This document shows positions 1-12,012 of a stretch of DNA of 64,000 bases, in pieces. The notes beneath the pieces are model-generated. The model was given only the letters and a program-made list of their open reading frames with translations, did no database searches and was not told where the DNA came from. The translations under genes were made by a program, and so were the position numbers. The stretch comes from Phycomyces blakesleeanus NRRL 1555(-) (Eukaryota > Mucoromycota > Mucoromycetes > Mucorales > Phycomycetaceae), in the NCBI RefSeq assembly GCF_001638985.1, contig NW_017265148.1, positions 1,175,511 through 1,239,510 on the forward strand, written 5' to 3'. Numbering within the stretch: position 1 is the stretch's first letter; the number at the start of each line of letters is the position of its first letter.

Positions 1-839
1 TATTTGCTTCCTTTCAAAGGTTACCAAGTTACTTATGAAGTTAATAAAGCAAGCACACCAAGACAAGAGGTGTTTGGTAAAGAATACAAAACATACAAGA
101 CATAAAAAATGGCTATAGTTATTTGGCTTATTATTTATAAAATAATAATAATTTGAAGCATTTTGATAGTGTGCTTCTGCTAATCAAACAAGTGTAAGAG
201 TACGCCCAATCGTAGCACTTTTATGTGAGTTGATAAATCACCTTTATAAAAAATATATTTCTATTAATTTAAAGAGTGCCTTTTGCTGCTACTCTCGAAT
301 CGATTCTTTTATATATTCAGTATATAAAGACTCTCTCTATCTCTTACTAGGCTTCTTTTATTTACTCTATATGTATTATATTAATGTACTCTAAGCAATA
401 GATATCCCTATAGATTGTGTATTGGATAATACAATTTATTCTTGTAATAAAAAGATATATATATGCACCTTTAATAAAAATGTATATCATATATATAGTA
501 TAACAATATTATCCCAAATCTTCAAGTCTCTTATAACTTACAAAAATAAAATCTCAAGGCTAGTGCTTTAACATACTATGTCTTTTCCAAGTTTAATTTT
601 GAGCAGATACCCAAGTAGCTTTTATTTTGTACACGCATAAAAAGCAAGTGTTTATTTCTTATTTATTCTTTTTGAAAGAAAACAGATTATATATATAATT
701 GAATAGTGCTTTTGTGAAAATAATTTATAATTTTGGCTAACAATATATGCTCATCAATATTATTAGCTGTATTCTACTTGAATAAAAAACATTGTGCCAA
801 TGAGTTTTAGTCTCTTGGATTGCATGCTTGCAGACACTT
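1..839. repeat. Left arm of large inverted repeat
   Basis: Bases 1-835 are the reverse complement of 3063-3897. Paired positions sum to 3898 with no indel, and every segment I compared was identical. A mismatch at 836 and divergence after 839 mark the inner end. The outer end cannot be seen because the match is still perfect at base 1 of the window. The arm is AT-rich and non-coding, with a TATA-like stretch and CT-rich tract around 318-345, which gives it an LTR-like or transposon-end look. Confidence 0.95.
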
Positions 840-3058
840 CGGAATTATATTACAAAAACCATAAAATGAATAAAAAAAAGGTGGGAACCTCGAAGTGTCA
901 ACTTAACTTAGAAGCACAAAGGAAAATGCATTGGTTTATGTAGTTCTTATCCGTGAGTAGTGCGTATTGAAATTCAGCAAGTAAAACCAGTTTCCTGGCT
1001 TCTCTATATTTTCCAGTGGAACACAGAAGTAAAAGGTCAAATGCGAGCAAATTGAACAAAAAGCTGTGGTGGGTTGTTTTGAAATGAACAGATAAAAAGT
1101 TGAGACAGCTATCTGGAGATGTGTATGACGTATACTGGGCGACTACATTGTTTTGTGGTTACAAAAAAAGAGCAACTGAGTCTGGCATATAAGTAAGAAT
1201 AAATTTATGAAGTAATGATAAACGCCTTTACAGATTACAGGGGAGGCAAAGGTTAATAAATAACCACCATGATGTACTTTATGACTTAAAAATCAGTGCG
1301 AGTTTTTGTGGTACTGGTATAACCAGAAAATAAGATATGCTGGTACACATAAGGTTAAGATAAAGCAATATAAGCAAAATATACTAAATGTGGAGAAGCC
1401 CAGAATACTAGAAGAAAAGCAGGCTTCTCTGATAGAATACATATAGACATATAATGATTTGAGCTGATACGATCAATAGCATTAAAGACTGGAGTAAAGT
1501 CTACAGTAGAATTGAGAGATAGAGAGTAAGCAGAACAACAAAGAGAAGAGAGAAAATATATCAGATCTCCAGCGCATACCGATTCGGGATTGGCATGGAA
1601 ACAAAGAATTGCTAATTTGAAGAGTTGAAGAATAAAAATTCTGTAATAAAATACTAAAACAGGAGTGAAGGAATTGATAACGTCTTGGGAGATGAGATTT
1701 ATGAATAACATGTTATTTCTTGTAGCCTAGACCGCAAAAAAGAATTGACCGGTTGTAAATGAGTATTGATTACTATTGAGCCTGAGATCAAGACGGAAAT
1801 ATAAGTAATTTATTGTTAGCAATTCCAGTTTAATGGATCTGCCTTTACTCTATTAACTAATACATAAACTATTGACACGTAGTTTATTATTACTCTATAT
1901 TCTTATCATAATATGACATTTACAATTATACATAGTATATATACAGTATATTTATAAAGCATCTACATACTTATCTTACTCTAGTAATACCTTATTTAGA
2001 TACTACACATAAGTATACCTATAATTCAAATACACTACTCAAGTATTTGAGTTGGAAAACTCCGAGGCTACCAATAGTATGGATATTCGTTCTTGTCCAA
2101 AATCTCTGGCTGATATGACTGGATGACCGCCATATACATAGATATTTCCAGAAGAATAACACTTTTTAATTATGCTTCATAGCATCAATTACTTGGACAC
2201 ATACTAAAATATAATTTAGCAGACATATAGATACCAACAATAAATACTATTTCAAAAACAATTGAATTTTGTTACTTTTTTTTTTCTTTTGAAATAAGAC
2301 ATCATATATAAGCTATTATGAATTATATTCTCTATATTCTCTTTATCAATCTCAAAACAGAACGTTTAAAAGATTCTAGAATGAATAGTATAGACTTCTT
2401 CTATAGAATTTCCAAAAAACAAAAACCAAATAATTAGTTTCAAGTGAAATTAATGTAAGCAATATTCAGCCTAACACAAGTGTTCAGAGTTCAGAATAAA
2501 AGAAAGACTCCTATTGGTCAGAGCATATACAGGGTAGATCGCGTCTGTAAAAGAGTACTATATTGGGCACAGTATGATATCCATGGACTTTGAGAAGAAA
2601 AACGATTACGGAATGCTAAAAGAACTATAAGCTAAGCGGAATATTGCAAACCCACCAAAAGAAGGATATTATTCAACAAGAGACTTCCTTTTATTTTCAA
2701 AAAGAGTGTTGTTTATAAGATCAAATGCCAAGCTAATAAACCAGTCAGGAAATCCATAAAAGAGACTCACAAATATGGATTCTGCACAAGTTTATTGTGA
2801 ATATTAGAACCTGTCATTGTCATTGTCAAGTCTTTGTTTTTATATAGCAATTCGGCAAGATAACGACTCTGTAAGCTTTAAACATTGGCCACTACAAAAA
2901 GAATAAAATGAAAAAGATTTCTGTATACAATTATAGCTAGAAAAGCAAAAAAAAAAATGATTGACTTCAAAACATAACTTGTGATTTTTTCCCATATATT
3001 AAAGATATGCTTTAAAGTTTTCAAATAAAGAATGTATATTGATAGTACTAACATTGGC
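840..3058. other. Non-coding spacer between inverted-repeat arms
   Basis: This 2.2 kb spacer is AT-rich. I see no ORF with recognisable protein content; the longest frame (118 codons on -, 1355-1711) has no domain-like features. If the structure is a transposon, the spacer would be a non-autonomous interior. Confidence 0.6.
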
Positions 3059-3897
3059 AAGCGTCTGCAAGCATGCAATCCAAGAGACTAAAACTCATTG
3101 GCACAATGTTTTTTATTCAAGTAGAATACAGCTAATAATATTGATGAGCATATATTGTTAGCCAAAATTATAAATTATTTTCACAAAAGCACTATTCAAT
3201 TATATATATAATCTGTTTTCTTTCAAAAAGAATAAATAAGAAATAAACACTTGCTTTTTATGCGTGTACAAAATAAAAGCTACTTGGGTATCTGCTCAAA
3301 ATTAAACTTGGAAAAGACATAGTATGTTAAAGCACTAGCCTTGAGATTTTATTTTTGTAAGTTATAAGAGACTTGAAGATTTGGGATAATATTGTTATAC
3401 TATATATATGATATACATTTTTATTAAAGGTGCATATATATATCTTTTTATTACAAGAATAAATTGTATTATCCAATACACAATCTATAGGGATATCTAT
3501 TGCTTAGAGTACATTAATATAATACATATAGAGTAAATAAAAGAAGCCTAGTAAGAGATAGAGAGAGTCTTTATATACTGAATATATAAAAGAATCGATT
3601 CGAGAGTAGCAGCAAAAGGCACTCTTTAAATTAATAGAAATATATTTTTTATAAAGGTGATTTATCAACTCACATAAAAGTGCTACGATTGGGCGTACTC
3701 TTACACTTGTTTGATTAGCAGAAGCACACTATCAAAATGCTTCAAATTATTATTATTTTATAAATAATAAGCCAAATAACTATAGCCATTTTTTATGTCT
3801 TGTATGTTTTGTATTCTTTACCAAACACCTCTTGTCTTGGTGTGCTTGCTTTATTAACTTCATAAGTAACTTGGTAACCTTTGAAAGGAAGCAAATA
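3059..3897. repeat. Right arm of large inverted repeat
   Basis: Reverse complement of 1-839 (see the left arm). The sequence continues past 3897 with GGGTGAGAG, so either the right arm ends there or the repeat continues beyond the left edge of the window. No TSD can be tested because the left flank is missing. Confidence 0.95.
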
Positions 3898-4850
3898 GGG
3901 TGAGAGAAAATATGAAACGTGTGATACATACCTGTATAAATGTATATATATTTGGTTTCCTTGTTTGTACTTAGCCTGTTTATTTGCATGACTCCCCCCC
4001 TTATCTTTTATATCAGGACGGTCTTAATTTTTCCGAAAACGCCTTTCAAGGCCTGGCCTTTATAAAACAGTAGATACATTTAAAGGATACTACAATATAG
4101 CACTGCAAAAAGTAAGAGTATGGGTACTGAATGTAAGAGTTGGAAAGAAAGACCAGTGTTATATTTTAAAAGGGCCTTCTGTTTTCATTTTTCAACTTGT
4201 GTATATACAATATTATACTCAGGTACTTTCCCTGAAAAGTATTTGTAGTGACGAAAACAAATGATCAGCGTGACCAACACCACACAAGATGCATGCATCC
4301 ATCCATCCTCCTCCCCCTATCTCCCCCAATCTTTTGATTGATGTATACTTTCAATGAATTTTATTGGACTAAAGTGAGGGAGGCGTCATCATCTCCCCAT
4401 TTCTGTTTTTATAGCTAGAGAAAAATTTTCGCGTCTTTTGGTTTTCCTTTTTTCCCTTTTTCTTTGTACTGGCCGTGTCTACTGGTGGAGACGATGAAGA
4501 GCTTCTGGTAATATATGGGTTTATGTCCGGCCGGTCATCGTTTATACACAGAAGCCAAGAGGGACTTCCGATAGCCATGCTTCTTTTCTTATGAACGGCT
4601 AGCCAGATCACTTTAAGATAAGTATATGATTTTTTACGTTATGTGCGATGCAACTTTGAATACTAATTAATCAAAGCCTGTGGAGTAGGCGACTGTAAGA
4701 GTTCAAAAGACGTTCATAAAGCCTTGGCAATATTATTTTGTTAAGCTTGTTGAGCTGATTTTGGACTCTTACGACCGACCGCTCTCTCTTTTTGTTTCTT
4801 TCTTTCAAAAGGGCCCGATGGAGTAGTAGCCACGGGTCAACCATGGTCTA
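3898..4850. other. Intergenic, nothing recognised
   Basis: No supported gene. A 7-base C run lies at about 3993-3999 and a CCATCCATCC / CTCCCCC pyrimidine-rich patch at about 4297-4330. An 80-codon frame on - (4369-4611) is Ser/Lys-rich with no domain. Confidence 0.5.
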
Positions 4851-5125
4851 TCGAGCAAGTCCACAAGCGCGCGTGTAGCGTGTGAGCCCGTTGTCCGTAT
4901 TCCTGTGTATTACTGGTTGCTTTCTGTCGTCTCTTCTGGTGGGCGCGGCTGGTACCATCTTTTTTGGGTTAGTTCCCGTTGCTTGTTCCCTCCCGTTGCT
5001 TGTTCCTTCCCTATGCCTTCCACGGCGGTCCATGTTATTTGAAAGGTACTGTTGCTTGTTGCTTTTTTTTGTTAGTCTGTTGCTTCCGCCAGTGGGACTT
5101 TTCTGCCAGTGGGTTTGTTGCTTCC

Positions 5126-5154
5126 CACTGGTAGGCCCTTTCCTCCTACCAGTG
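5126..5154. repeat. Hairpin within CCAGTGG/CCACTGG motif cluster
   Basis: CACTGGTAGG (5126-5135) and CCTACCAGTG (5145-5154) form a perfect 10-bp stem with a 9-nt loop. The surrounding 5090-5310 stretch carries many further CCAGTGG, CCACTGG and TTGCCAG/TTGCCGG copies. It is more GC-rich than its surroundings and looks like a simple-repeat-derived block. Confidence 0.75.
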
Positions 5155-5459
5155 AACCTGTCATCTCTCGCCAGTGGACCTTTTTATATAGCCGCCAGTT
5201 GCCGGTTGCCGGTTGCCAGGTTGCCAGTTGCCAGTTGCCAGCCGCCCATTTTCCTTCCACTGGCGGGTCCATTTATCTCACTGGTAGGAGCCATTTATCC
5301 CACTGGTCGGACATTTGCTTCCTGTTGCTTCCTGTTGCTTCTGCCGGGGAACTCGATGGTTCCATTTCTGCCGCAAAGTTGTCGGCTATGTCGTGTCCTC
5401 AAGACACCTCGTCAAAAGCCGATAAGGCTCACCAGAAGCCCAACAAGGGCGCCTAGAAA

Positions 5460-5990
5460 AAGGCTACACCAGCCCATAAGATAGGCCAAAGTATGCGCCA
5501 GAGCAAAGACCAATCAGGCCCACAAGACAGGCTAATGTAAGTGTCAGGAAAAGGACCAAACTATCTCAAGACATAATCTAATTGTTTTTGTATTGTTACA
5601 ATGCAGGCTCCAAGTGCGCACCAGATAAAGGGCAAACCGGCCCACAAGAAAGGCCAAAGTATGTGCCAGCAAAAAGGGCAAACCATCCCACAAGAAAGGC
5701 CAAAGTATGTGCCAGAAGAAAAGGGCAAACCGCCCCACAAGAAAGGCCAAAGTATGTGCCAGAAGAAAAGGGCAAACCAGCCCCACAAGAAAGGCCAAAG
5801 TATGTGCCAGAAGAAAAGGGCAAACCAGCCCACAAGAAAGGCCAAAGTAGGCGCCAGAGCAAACATCAATCCGGCCTACAAGAAAGGCTAATGTAAGTGT
5901 CGGGGAAAAGGGTGAAATATATCAAGACATAGACTAATTGTTCTTTGTATTGCTACAACACAGGCTCCAAATGCGCACCAGAGAAAAAAA
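5460..5990 (+). pseudogene. Duplicated exon-intron unit with internal minisatellite
   Basis: Two intron-like segments, 5537-5606 and 5893-5963 (70 and 71 bp), are near copies of each other. Both begin GTAAGTGTC, carry a CTAAT branch-like motif and end in CAG before GCTCCAA. They bracket a 286-bp exon-like block (5607-5892). The tail of the exon before the first intron resembles the tail of this block, so the whole exon+intron unit was duplicated. The encoded peptide would be Lys/Pro/Gln-rich (repeats around QERPKYVPEEKGKPA), but unit lengths of 46, 47, 47 and 48 bp rotate the frame, and upstream frames hit stops. I recognise no protein family. It could be a degenerate repetitive-protein gene or a repeat that only mimics splice sites. 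Confidence 0.5.
5630..5880. repeat. 46-48 bp minisatellite, about 5.5 copies
   Basis: The unit starts GGGCAAACC at 5630, 5676, 5723, 5770 and 5818, spacings of 46, 47, 47 and 48. The core reads CACAAGAAAGGCCAAAG then TATGTGCCAG. The last copy is diverged. Confidence 0.9.
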
Positions 5991-6456
5991 GGCTTTTCAG
6001 AGACCCTCAAGGTCACTGTCAAGATTCAAAGCCAAATCAAGATAGATAGTCAAAAAAGAAAAGAAGAAAAAGAGAAAAAAATATATAAAAAGAAAATGAA
6101 AAGATACAAAAAAAAAAGAAAAGAAAAAAGAAAAGAAAAACAACCAGAACAATATTGACCAGAAAAAATTGTGCTCACAATTATCTCTCTATCTCAGATC
6201 AAACCCCATAGTCACTAGTACAATCTCCAAAATAGTCAAGCCAAGGTCCATTGCTATGTCCAAGTCCAAGTCCAAATCCAATTCCAAGTCTTGTCCAAGT
6301 CCAAGTCCAAATGTCCAAAAACTGTCCAAGTACTGTTCTAGTACTAGTCCTAGCACACAAACATATACAAACAAATAGAGAAGTACACAATTAGAGAAGT
6401 AGACAAATACATACACACACAAACACACACAATTTCTATTTTTCTATTTCTTTCTT

Positions 6457-6487
<31 letters not shown>

Positions 6488-6760
6488 AATACACACACAC
6501 ATACACATAGTCATAGTCATAGTCATACAAACATACATATACACACTTATATACATACATATATACATACAAAAGTAGAGGCGCATTTCTATCAAAGTCC
6601 AAAATCTGGGTTGTACCTCCAAGTCTCAAGGCCAAGTCGATTTCCAAGAAGGGGTCCAATGCAAAATTCCAAAAGCAAGTTCCAAAAAAAAACCAAAAAC
6701 CAAAAATCAAAAATCAAAAACCAAAAATCAAAAACCAAATCCGAACTTGAGGCATATACT

Positions 6761-6940
6761 AAGTCCTCCACTTCAAAAGGATCAAATCCAAAAACCGAGG
6801 CGTAGACCAAAACCTATCAGAAATGATCAGGCACATTAAGTCCTCCACTCCAAAAGGATCAAATCCAAAAACCGAGGCGTAGACCAAAGCCTATCAGAAA
6901 TGATCAGGCACATTAAGTCCTCCACTCCAAAAGGATCAAA
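6761..6940. repeat. 77-bp tandem repeat, about 2.3 copies
   Basis: AAGTCCTCCACT recurs at 6761, 6838 and 6915, exactly 77 bp apart. The unit includes CCGAGGCGTAGACC and ATGATCAGGCAC. A diverged relative of the unit edge flanks both sides (ATCCGA..TGAGGC at about 6739 and 6945). Confidence 0.9.
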
Positions 6941-7041
6941 AGAAATCCGACCCTGAGGCCTATACTAAGCCCTCCTCTCTCTCTCAAAAAAAAAAAAAAA
7001 AAAACAAAACAAAACAAAAAAAAAAAAAAAAAAAAGCAAAA

Positions 7042-7084
<43 letters not shown>

Positions 7085-7329
7085 AAAGCAAAAAAAAAGC
7101 AAAAAAAGATGAACAAACCGGAAGAACTCTGCATTGGAACCTGGACCTGGATTGAAGCAAAGCTGCGAACTGGAACAAGACTCTGGATTAAGACAAGGTA
7201 TGAAATCCCTTTTTACATATATACATACAAAGCAAATGAAGTCTTTGATCAAAAACAAAAAACAAAAAAAAATGCTCAAAAAAAGAAGCTCAAAAAAAAC
7301 AGAAAGAGCAAAAAGAGCAATACCAAAAC

Positions 7330-7850
7330 CCCCTTCTCTTATTCTTTTCAATATCAAAACCCCCTTCTCTTATTACTATTATGTGAAATTGACTGGACAA
7401 AAAAAAAGAAGTAAAAAAAAAATCAAAAAAAAAAATCAAAATCAAAAATCAAAATCAAAATCAAAAAGTCCAAATTATCCCCTTTACTATGTGTGCTGTG
7501 TTCGGACAAAAAACAATTAAAAAAAAAAATCAAAAAAAAAATCAAAAAGTCCAAATTATCCCCCTTTATTATGTGTGCTGTGTTTGGACAAAAAAAAAAG
7601 CAAAAAAAAAAAAGTCCAAATTATCTTTTTTATTCTCTTCAATATCAAAATCATCCTCTTGTTACTATTCCGTGAAATTGACTGGACAAAAAAAAAGAAT
7701 CAAAAAAAGAATCAAAAAAACAAGAAAAAAAACAAAAAGTCCAAATTATCCCCTTTATTATTTTTCAATACCAAAATCCTCCTCCTCCTATCACTCTTAG
7801 CTTATATTGACTGGACAAAAAAAAAAAGAAGAAAAAAAAACGGACAAAAA
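7330..7850. repeat. Degenerate repeats ending TTGACTGGACAAAAA
   Basis: Units at about 7345-7405, 7640-7700 and 7755-7830 share a CAATATCAAAA-like start, a pyrimidine-rich middle and a TTGACTGGAC + A-run end. Interspersed units share AAGTCCAAATTATCCC and TGTGTGCTGTGT (7468-7505, 7548-7585, 7613, 7737). Confidence 0.75.
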
Positions 7851-7888
7851 AAAAGATCAAAAGAAAAATCAAATGGACCAAAAAAAAA

Positions 7889-7945
7889 AACCGACTGGAC
7901 TTGACTGGAACCGACTGGACTCGACTGGACTAGCATGGCCTGGAA
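7889..7945. repeat. GACTGGAMY short tandem repeat
   Basis: CCGACTGGACT is repeated about six times with small variation. It ends the low-complexity block. Confidence 0.8.
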
Positions 7946-7960
7946 TATCTTAGTATACTT

Positions 7961-10900
7961 AATTTAATTTAACCTAACTTATATTCCCCTTATAAAAATT
8001 TGAACAATAAATTTTGATCTCATTTGACTTTGATATTATCATTATGTTTTGTCTCTTTGATTTTGATCTTAAATTTGTCTTTAAAAAATATTATTAATAA
8101 TGTTTTTGGTACTACTATATTACACTTGAGAGCTGTCTTATTATACTTGTGTTCCTTGGTAAGGTAGACAAGGTGTATTTTCTAATGAGACATTCATTCA
8201 GTTTACTATAGCACGGCGGGATTTCTTTTGATATCGCTCATTAAAATCAACTTTGAAGTGGTGGTGTAGCTGTAAAAATGACCCAACGTAGTTAACTAGC
8301 TCTCCTTAATTTGTTCTTTACTAAAATTGTCTTTCCACCAGTATTCATTTTCTTGCCACTAAGTTTATACTTACACTATATGGCTAACCTAAAATGTGGA
8401 ATATTTAACATGGTACATTATAAGGCTGGATGTGAGACCCTGAAACGAATATAAGTAGCTAAAAAAAAAAAAGAACCTTACATTTGTTGCACTGCTTATA
8501 TATTGGGACTAGATTTTGTTTAAAAGCATATTTTTGCAAAAACATGGTAGATGTCTTACTGTAGAAAGCGTTTAAAGTAGTTAGATAGCCACTCAAAAGT
8601 TAACAGACTTTAAGACTATAAGGATCCCATAAAACCTTTTGATTTTCAAATTTTACATATAAAAAATGTGTGTTATACAAAATGTGTACCATAGGTATAG
8701 AAGACTAGAGAAAAAAGAAGAGTAGAAAGATGTTTCTAGCTGCAGTTTATAAAGATGAACTGTGTATCAATATAGAATATTACAGCTAAAAAAATATTAG
8801 TAATAAGAAAAAATAAAGGACAAATTTTAACTTCTCAAGAGATACTAATGTTGTATTTCAGGTACAAAAATATTACAGATAAAAAATTTAATAGGGACGT
8901 ATATAAATACTTTGAAGCGGTTTATAGGTTGTCTTTATTCATAAATAAGTAAAGAAACACAATCTGCTATGGCTATTCAACCTCTGGCTTCTTAAGGATT
9001 TCTTATTTTACTATATTAGGATACTAGATCGATTAATATTGGAAAAAGATATACACTCTTTCCAAAAAAAACAATCATTGATGCAAATCTAGTTAAGAAA
9101 ATTAGTGTACTTTTTTATTCATTTCTGTACCAAATTGACTTTTATTTGTGCCTCAATAATTACTGGTAAGAGTGTGTGTATATATAACAACAACTCTTGC
9201 TTAATTATTTTCCTTTATTTCATTAAATTATCTGCGGATTTAATTTCTAATGACTGTCTGCCTGCCTCTTGTTTTGCTCTTTTTTTTTAAACAAGTGCAC
9301 AGACCACCCTGGAGTAACCTGTAAATTACCCTTCTTGGACTTGTACTATGCTTCTTAATTCTTTGTTAGTATACTGATCAAAATCAAGTTTATCATCACC
9401 TTTATTTTTTTTACCTCTTTACCTTGCCTTACTTTTTGCTTGTGTGTTTTTAAAAGGAAATAAAAAGGATGTCTTTCAAAGTACTTTGCTTCACACATAC
9501 GCATACTATATTTGCTTTCATTTTTACAGATAGGTGTGAATATATACAAAAGTTATAGTCAATCAAATGTATTCACCCAAGCATGCTTTACAAAAAAAAA
9601 CCATATACCTCGTTACAGCTTGTACGCTCTAAAGAATTAATAAATATAATGTTCAGCTCAGCCCAACCCAGCCGAATCTTAGCAGTCTGAGCGAGAGGTC
9701 TGAGCATAACATTTGAACATGTACTCCAGCAAGAGATTTACTAACAGATTTTAGTAGTATTTTAGTCAAACACAATCATGATATTTTCGTATTCTCTTAT
9801 TTACACATTCGACAAAATTAAGTCCTTTCGTCCCACAAGATATTTTTTGCCTCAAAGTCATTTCATTGAATTGGTAATATATATACATAAGCCCCGTAGT
9901 ATAGATTTGACTATGGTATCTCTTATATATATATATATATATATATATATTAGTGATATTCCGAATAGTTTATCTATGCACATTACACACTTTGGTAACT
10001 CTGACTCCAACTCATGGATTATTATTAGTAAATCTTGCCCGTAATTTAGGTTCTTGATATGACATACCAGCAGCTCCTGTGGTGTATTTGTCGTTACCTA
10101 TGTCTTCTTATTCTTCTTTTTTGGACAATAGTGCCAGGATTGGAGGTCATTTTTTTTTAATAAGAACATTGAGAAAAAAAGAGGGGGTGCAGTGCATAAA
10201 TTTATTGCTCAAAATTGAATTGAAAATCTACTATAATAATATTGTACCTAAGGATCTCTTTTTTTTATCTATTGTGTTAAAGGTGAAGATCAAACTCTTT
10301 TTCTCTCTTTGCAGTAGAAATCTAACACTGGCAATTTCCGTTGAATTAAAGGCAAATGTGGAAGAAGATTTTAAATGGTCAAGGTAGAAAGAAAACCCCT
10401 ACGTTCAACGTCCTCTCTTTTAACTTTCCACCAGCTGTTATATTCATTTTGTTTTAGTCTGCATTGGCTTGTCTTCAACTTGGTCTTGGTCTTGGTCTTT
10501 TGTTTGTTTATTTGTTTGTTCTTTTTGGCTCAGTACGGGTCTCCTTGTTTTATATAGTAAGCTACTGCTGGTATATTAACAATGGTTATCTCTACCGATG
10601 TAATGAAAATAAGCAGCCATCATCTATTTGGTTTGTCTGTCAAATTGTTTATTCTTGTCTTGAAAGTATAATTTAATATTAAGATTTATATTTGTGTGTG
10701 AAGAGAGTGGCTAATCCAGCTCTTTAAGCTTTTGCTCCTTAATTCTTTTTCTCTGCCAGTCTGACTTTATACGTGCGCAAGTACAAATTCCCACGAACAC
10801 ATTAAGCAAGTGATTGCTATTTAACCTTATGTTTTGTGAGATAAGATAGTCTATAGAACAGAATATTAATGTGATAATATGTGTGTGTATTACATGTTTG

Positions 10901-11065
10901 CACTATATATAATTCTGGTCAAAATGTGAATAAGCACCGTATATATATATAAACGATTGGAAGTGTATCTTATTCAAAAGTAGTATATATTTATATATCG
11001 GAAGTACGTCATTTACCCTATAGTCTCAATATACACATATACACCAACGTCTTCAAACTAACTTT
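7961..11065. other. AT-rich gene-free region
   Basis: About 3.1 kb without a convincing coding region. It contains one LTR A-like fragment (listed separately), a TA microsatellite (about 9925-9952) and scattered homopolymers. Several 60-100 codon frames are open, but they are hydrophobic/low-complexity and have no recognised domain. The 3' region of the peroxiredoxin gene lies at the right edge. Confidence 0.6.
8849..9040 (+). repeat. Diverged LTR A-related fragment
   Basis: It starts TGTTGTATTTCAGGTAC and can be followed through TACTTTGAAG, TTATTCATAAATAA, ACACAATCTGCT and TTCTTAAGG. These blocks occur in the same order as in the LTR A copies at 19763 and 35660. The right end fades out, and no TSD was identified. 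Confidence 0.7.
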
Positions 11066-11611
11066 CTAAAGCGTCTTTACTACATTCTCAGCCAAGCTGA
11101 CATTCAATCCAGTCTTGTCGGGTTCAACAAACAGCTTCTTGACCTTGCCGTGCTCGACCACAGCCGCAAACCGCTTGAATCTGTGACCTCCGAGTGCAGC
11201 AGAGGCATCAAAGTTGAGATCCATGGCCTTTGCGAGTGCGCCGGTAGGATCGGCCAGGAGTTCGACCTCGCCATTGTTGTTGTTCTGCGACTCTCCCCAG
11301 GCAGTCATGACAAACGGATCATTGACAGAAACACAGGCAACGTAATCAATTCCCTTTTTCTTCAGCTCGTCAGCAAGCTTGATGAAGCCAGGTAAGTGGG
11401 TCTTTGAACATCCGGGAGTGAAGGCACCAGGAACACCAAAGAGGATAGCCTTGGGTTTGTCAGAAAACAACTTGTGGATGTCGACAGTGTCTCCGGGCGA
11501 CTTGCGGGCAACCTCTAGCGAAGGAAGCTTGTCACCTTCTTTGATGGCACGTACACTGGATACGTGAAATGCTCGACGCGTAATAAAGCTAGCTGCACTT
11601 GTTCTCAGCAT
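11066..11611 (-). CDS. Mitochondrial-type peroxiredoxin (PrxII/Prx5)
   Basis: Intronless 181-residue thiol peroxidase of the Prx5/PrxII (redoxin) family, which reduces H2O2 and alkyl hydroperoxides. The active-site motif is PGAFTPGCSKTHLPG with the peroxidatic Cys at residue 68, followed by the family signature VSVNDPFVM (about 95-102). A second Cys at residue 93 lies 25 residues after the first, the spacing of the peroxidatic/resolving pair known from plant PrxII, so an intramolecular disulfide mechanism is likely (inference). The N-terminus (MLRTSAASFITRRAFHVSS) is rich in Arg/Ser, lacks acidic residues and resembles a mitochondrial presequence. The start at 11611 keeps that presequence. 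The stop is TAG at 11066. It shares a 575-bp upstream region with the divergent AMPK gamma gene. The ORF is clean, with no sign of decay. Confidence 0.95.
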   Translation of the reverse strand: MLRTSAASFITRRAFHVSSVRAIKEGDKLPSLEVARKSPGDTVDIHKLFSDKPKAILFGVPGAFTPGCSKTHLPGFIKLADELKKKGIDYVACVSVNDPFVMTAWGESQNNNNGEVELLADPTGALAKAMDLNFDASAALGGHRFKRFAAVVEHGKVKKLFVEPDKTGLNVSLAENVVKTL

Positions 11612-11972
11612 AATAATTATAATTTTTTGTAAGATATATATATATATCCGTTAAGGTATAAGACTTTAAAGAGAAAACAATAAAGAGGGAGAAGAAGAAG
11701 AAGGATAAAATATATAAAGAGAAAAAAAGAAGGACTTGATATTTTATTTTACAAATATAAATAATTCATTCTCATTTGTTGTATTTTATATATCTTAATT
11801 ATATAAAATACACTCTACTCACCCATCAATTTTTCTTTTACACAGGAAGGGCAGGCCAAAAGACTTTAGGCAGTCACGGTGCCTTAATCGCATGGCCACA
11901 GAAAGGAATATCCGTTGCCTCTACAGATATCGCCGCTTATCTTGCCTGAAAAAAAAAATATAAATATAAAAC

Positions 11973-12012
<40 letters not shown>

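Larger units (their letters stand above)
5990..7960. repeat. Low-complexity, strand-asymmetric A/AC-rich block
   Basis: Nearly 2 kb in which the + strand is almost free of T and G over long stretches. In order: AG/A-rich tract (6030-6150), AAGTCC-type hexamers (6255-6330), CA microsatellite (about 6460-6485), CAAAAAT-type repeats (6690-6740), a 77-bp tandem repeat, A-tracts of up to about 18 (6985-7105), then imperfect copies of a unit ending TTGACTGGAC plus an A-run. No gene is supported; the long frames here are poly-Lys or poly-Phe. Confidence 0.85.

Noticed and set aside
4882..5484. 200-codon ORF with hydrophobic N-terminus
   Set aside because: It overlaps simple repeats (TTGCCAG, CCAGTGG), its composition is repeat-driven, and two other frames are equally open.
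5630..5880. CRISPR-like array
   Set aside because: It is a eukaryotic-type minisatellite: the whole unit repeats with no unique spacers.
6913..7357. Minus-strand Phe-rich membrane-like ORFs
   Set aside because: They arise from the A-tracts on the + strand (TTT codons) and are not genes.
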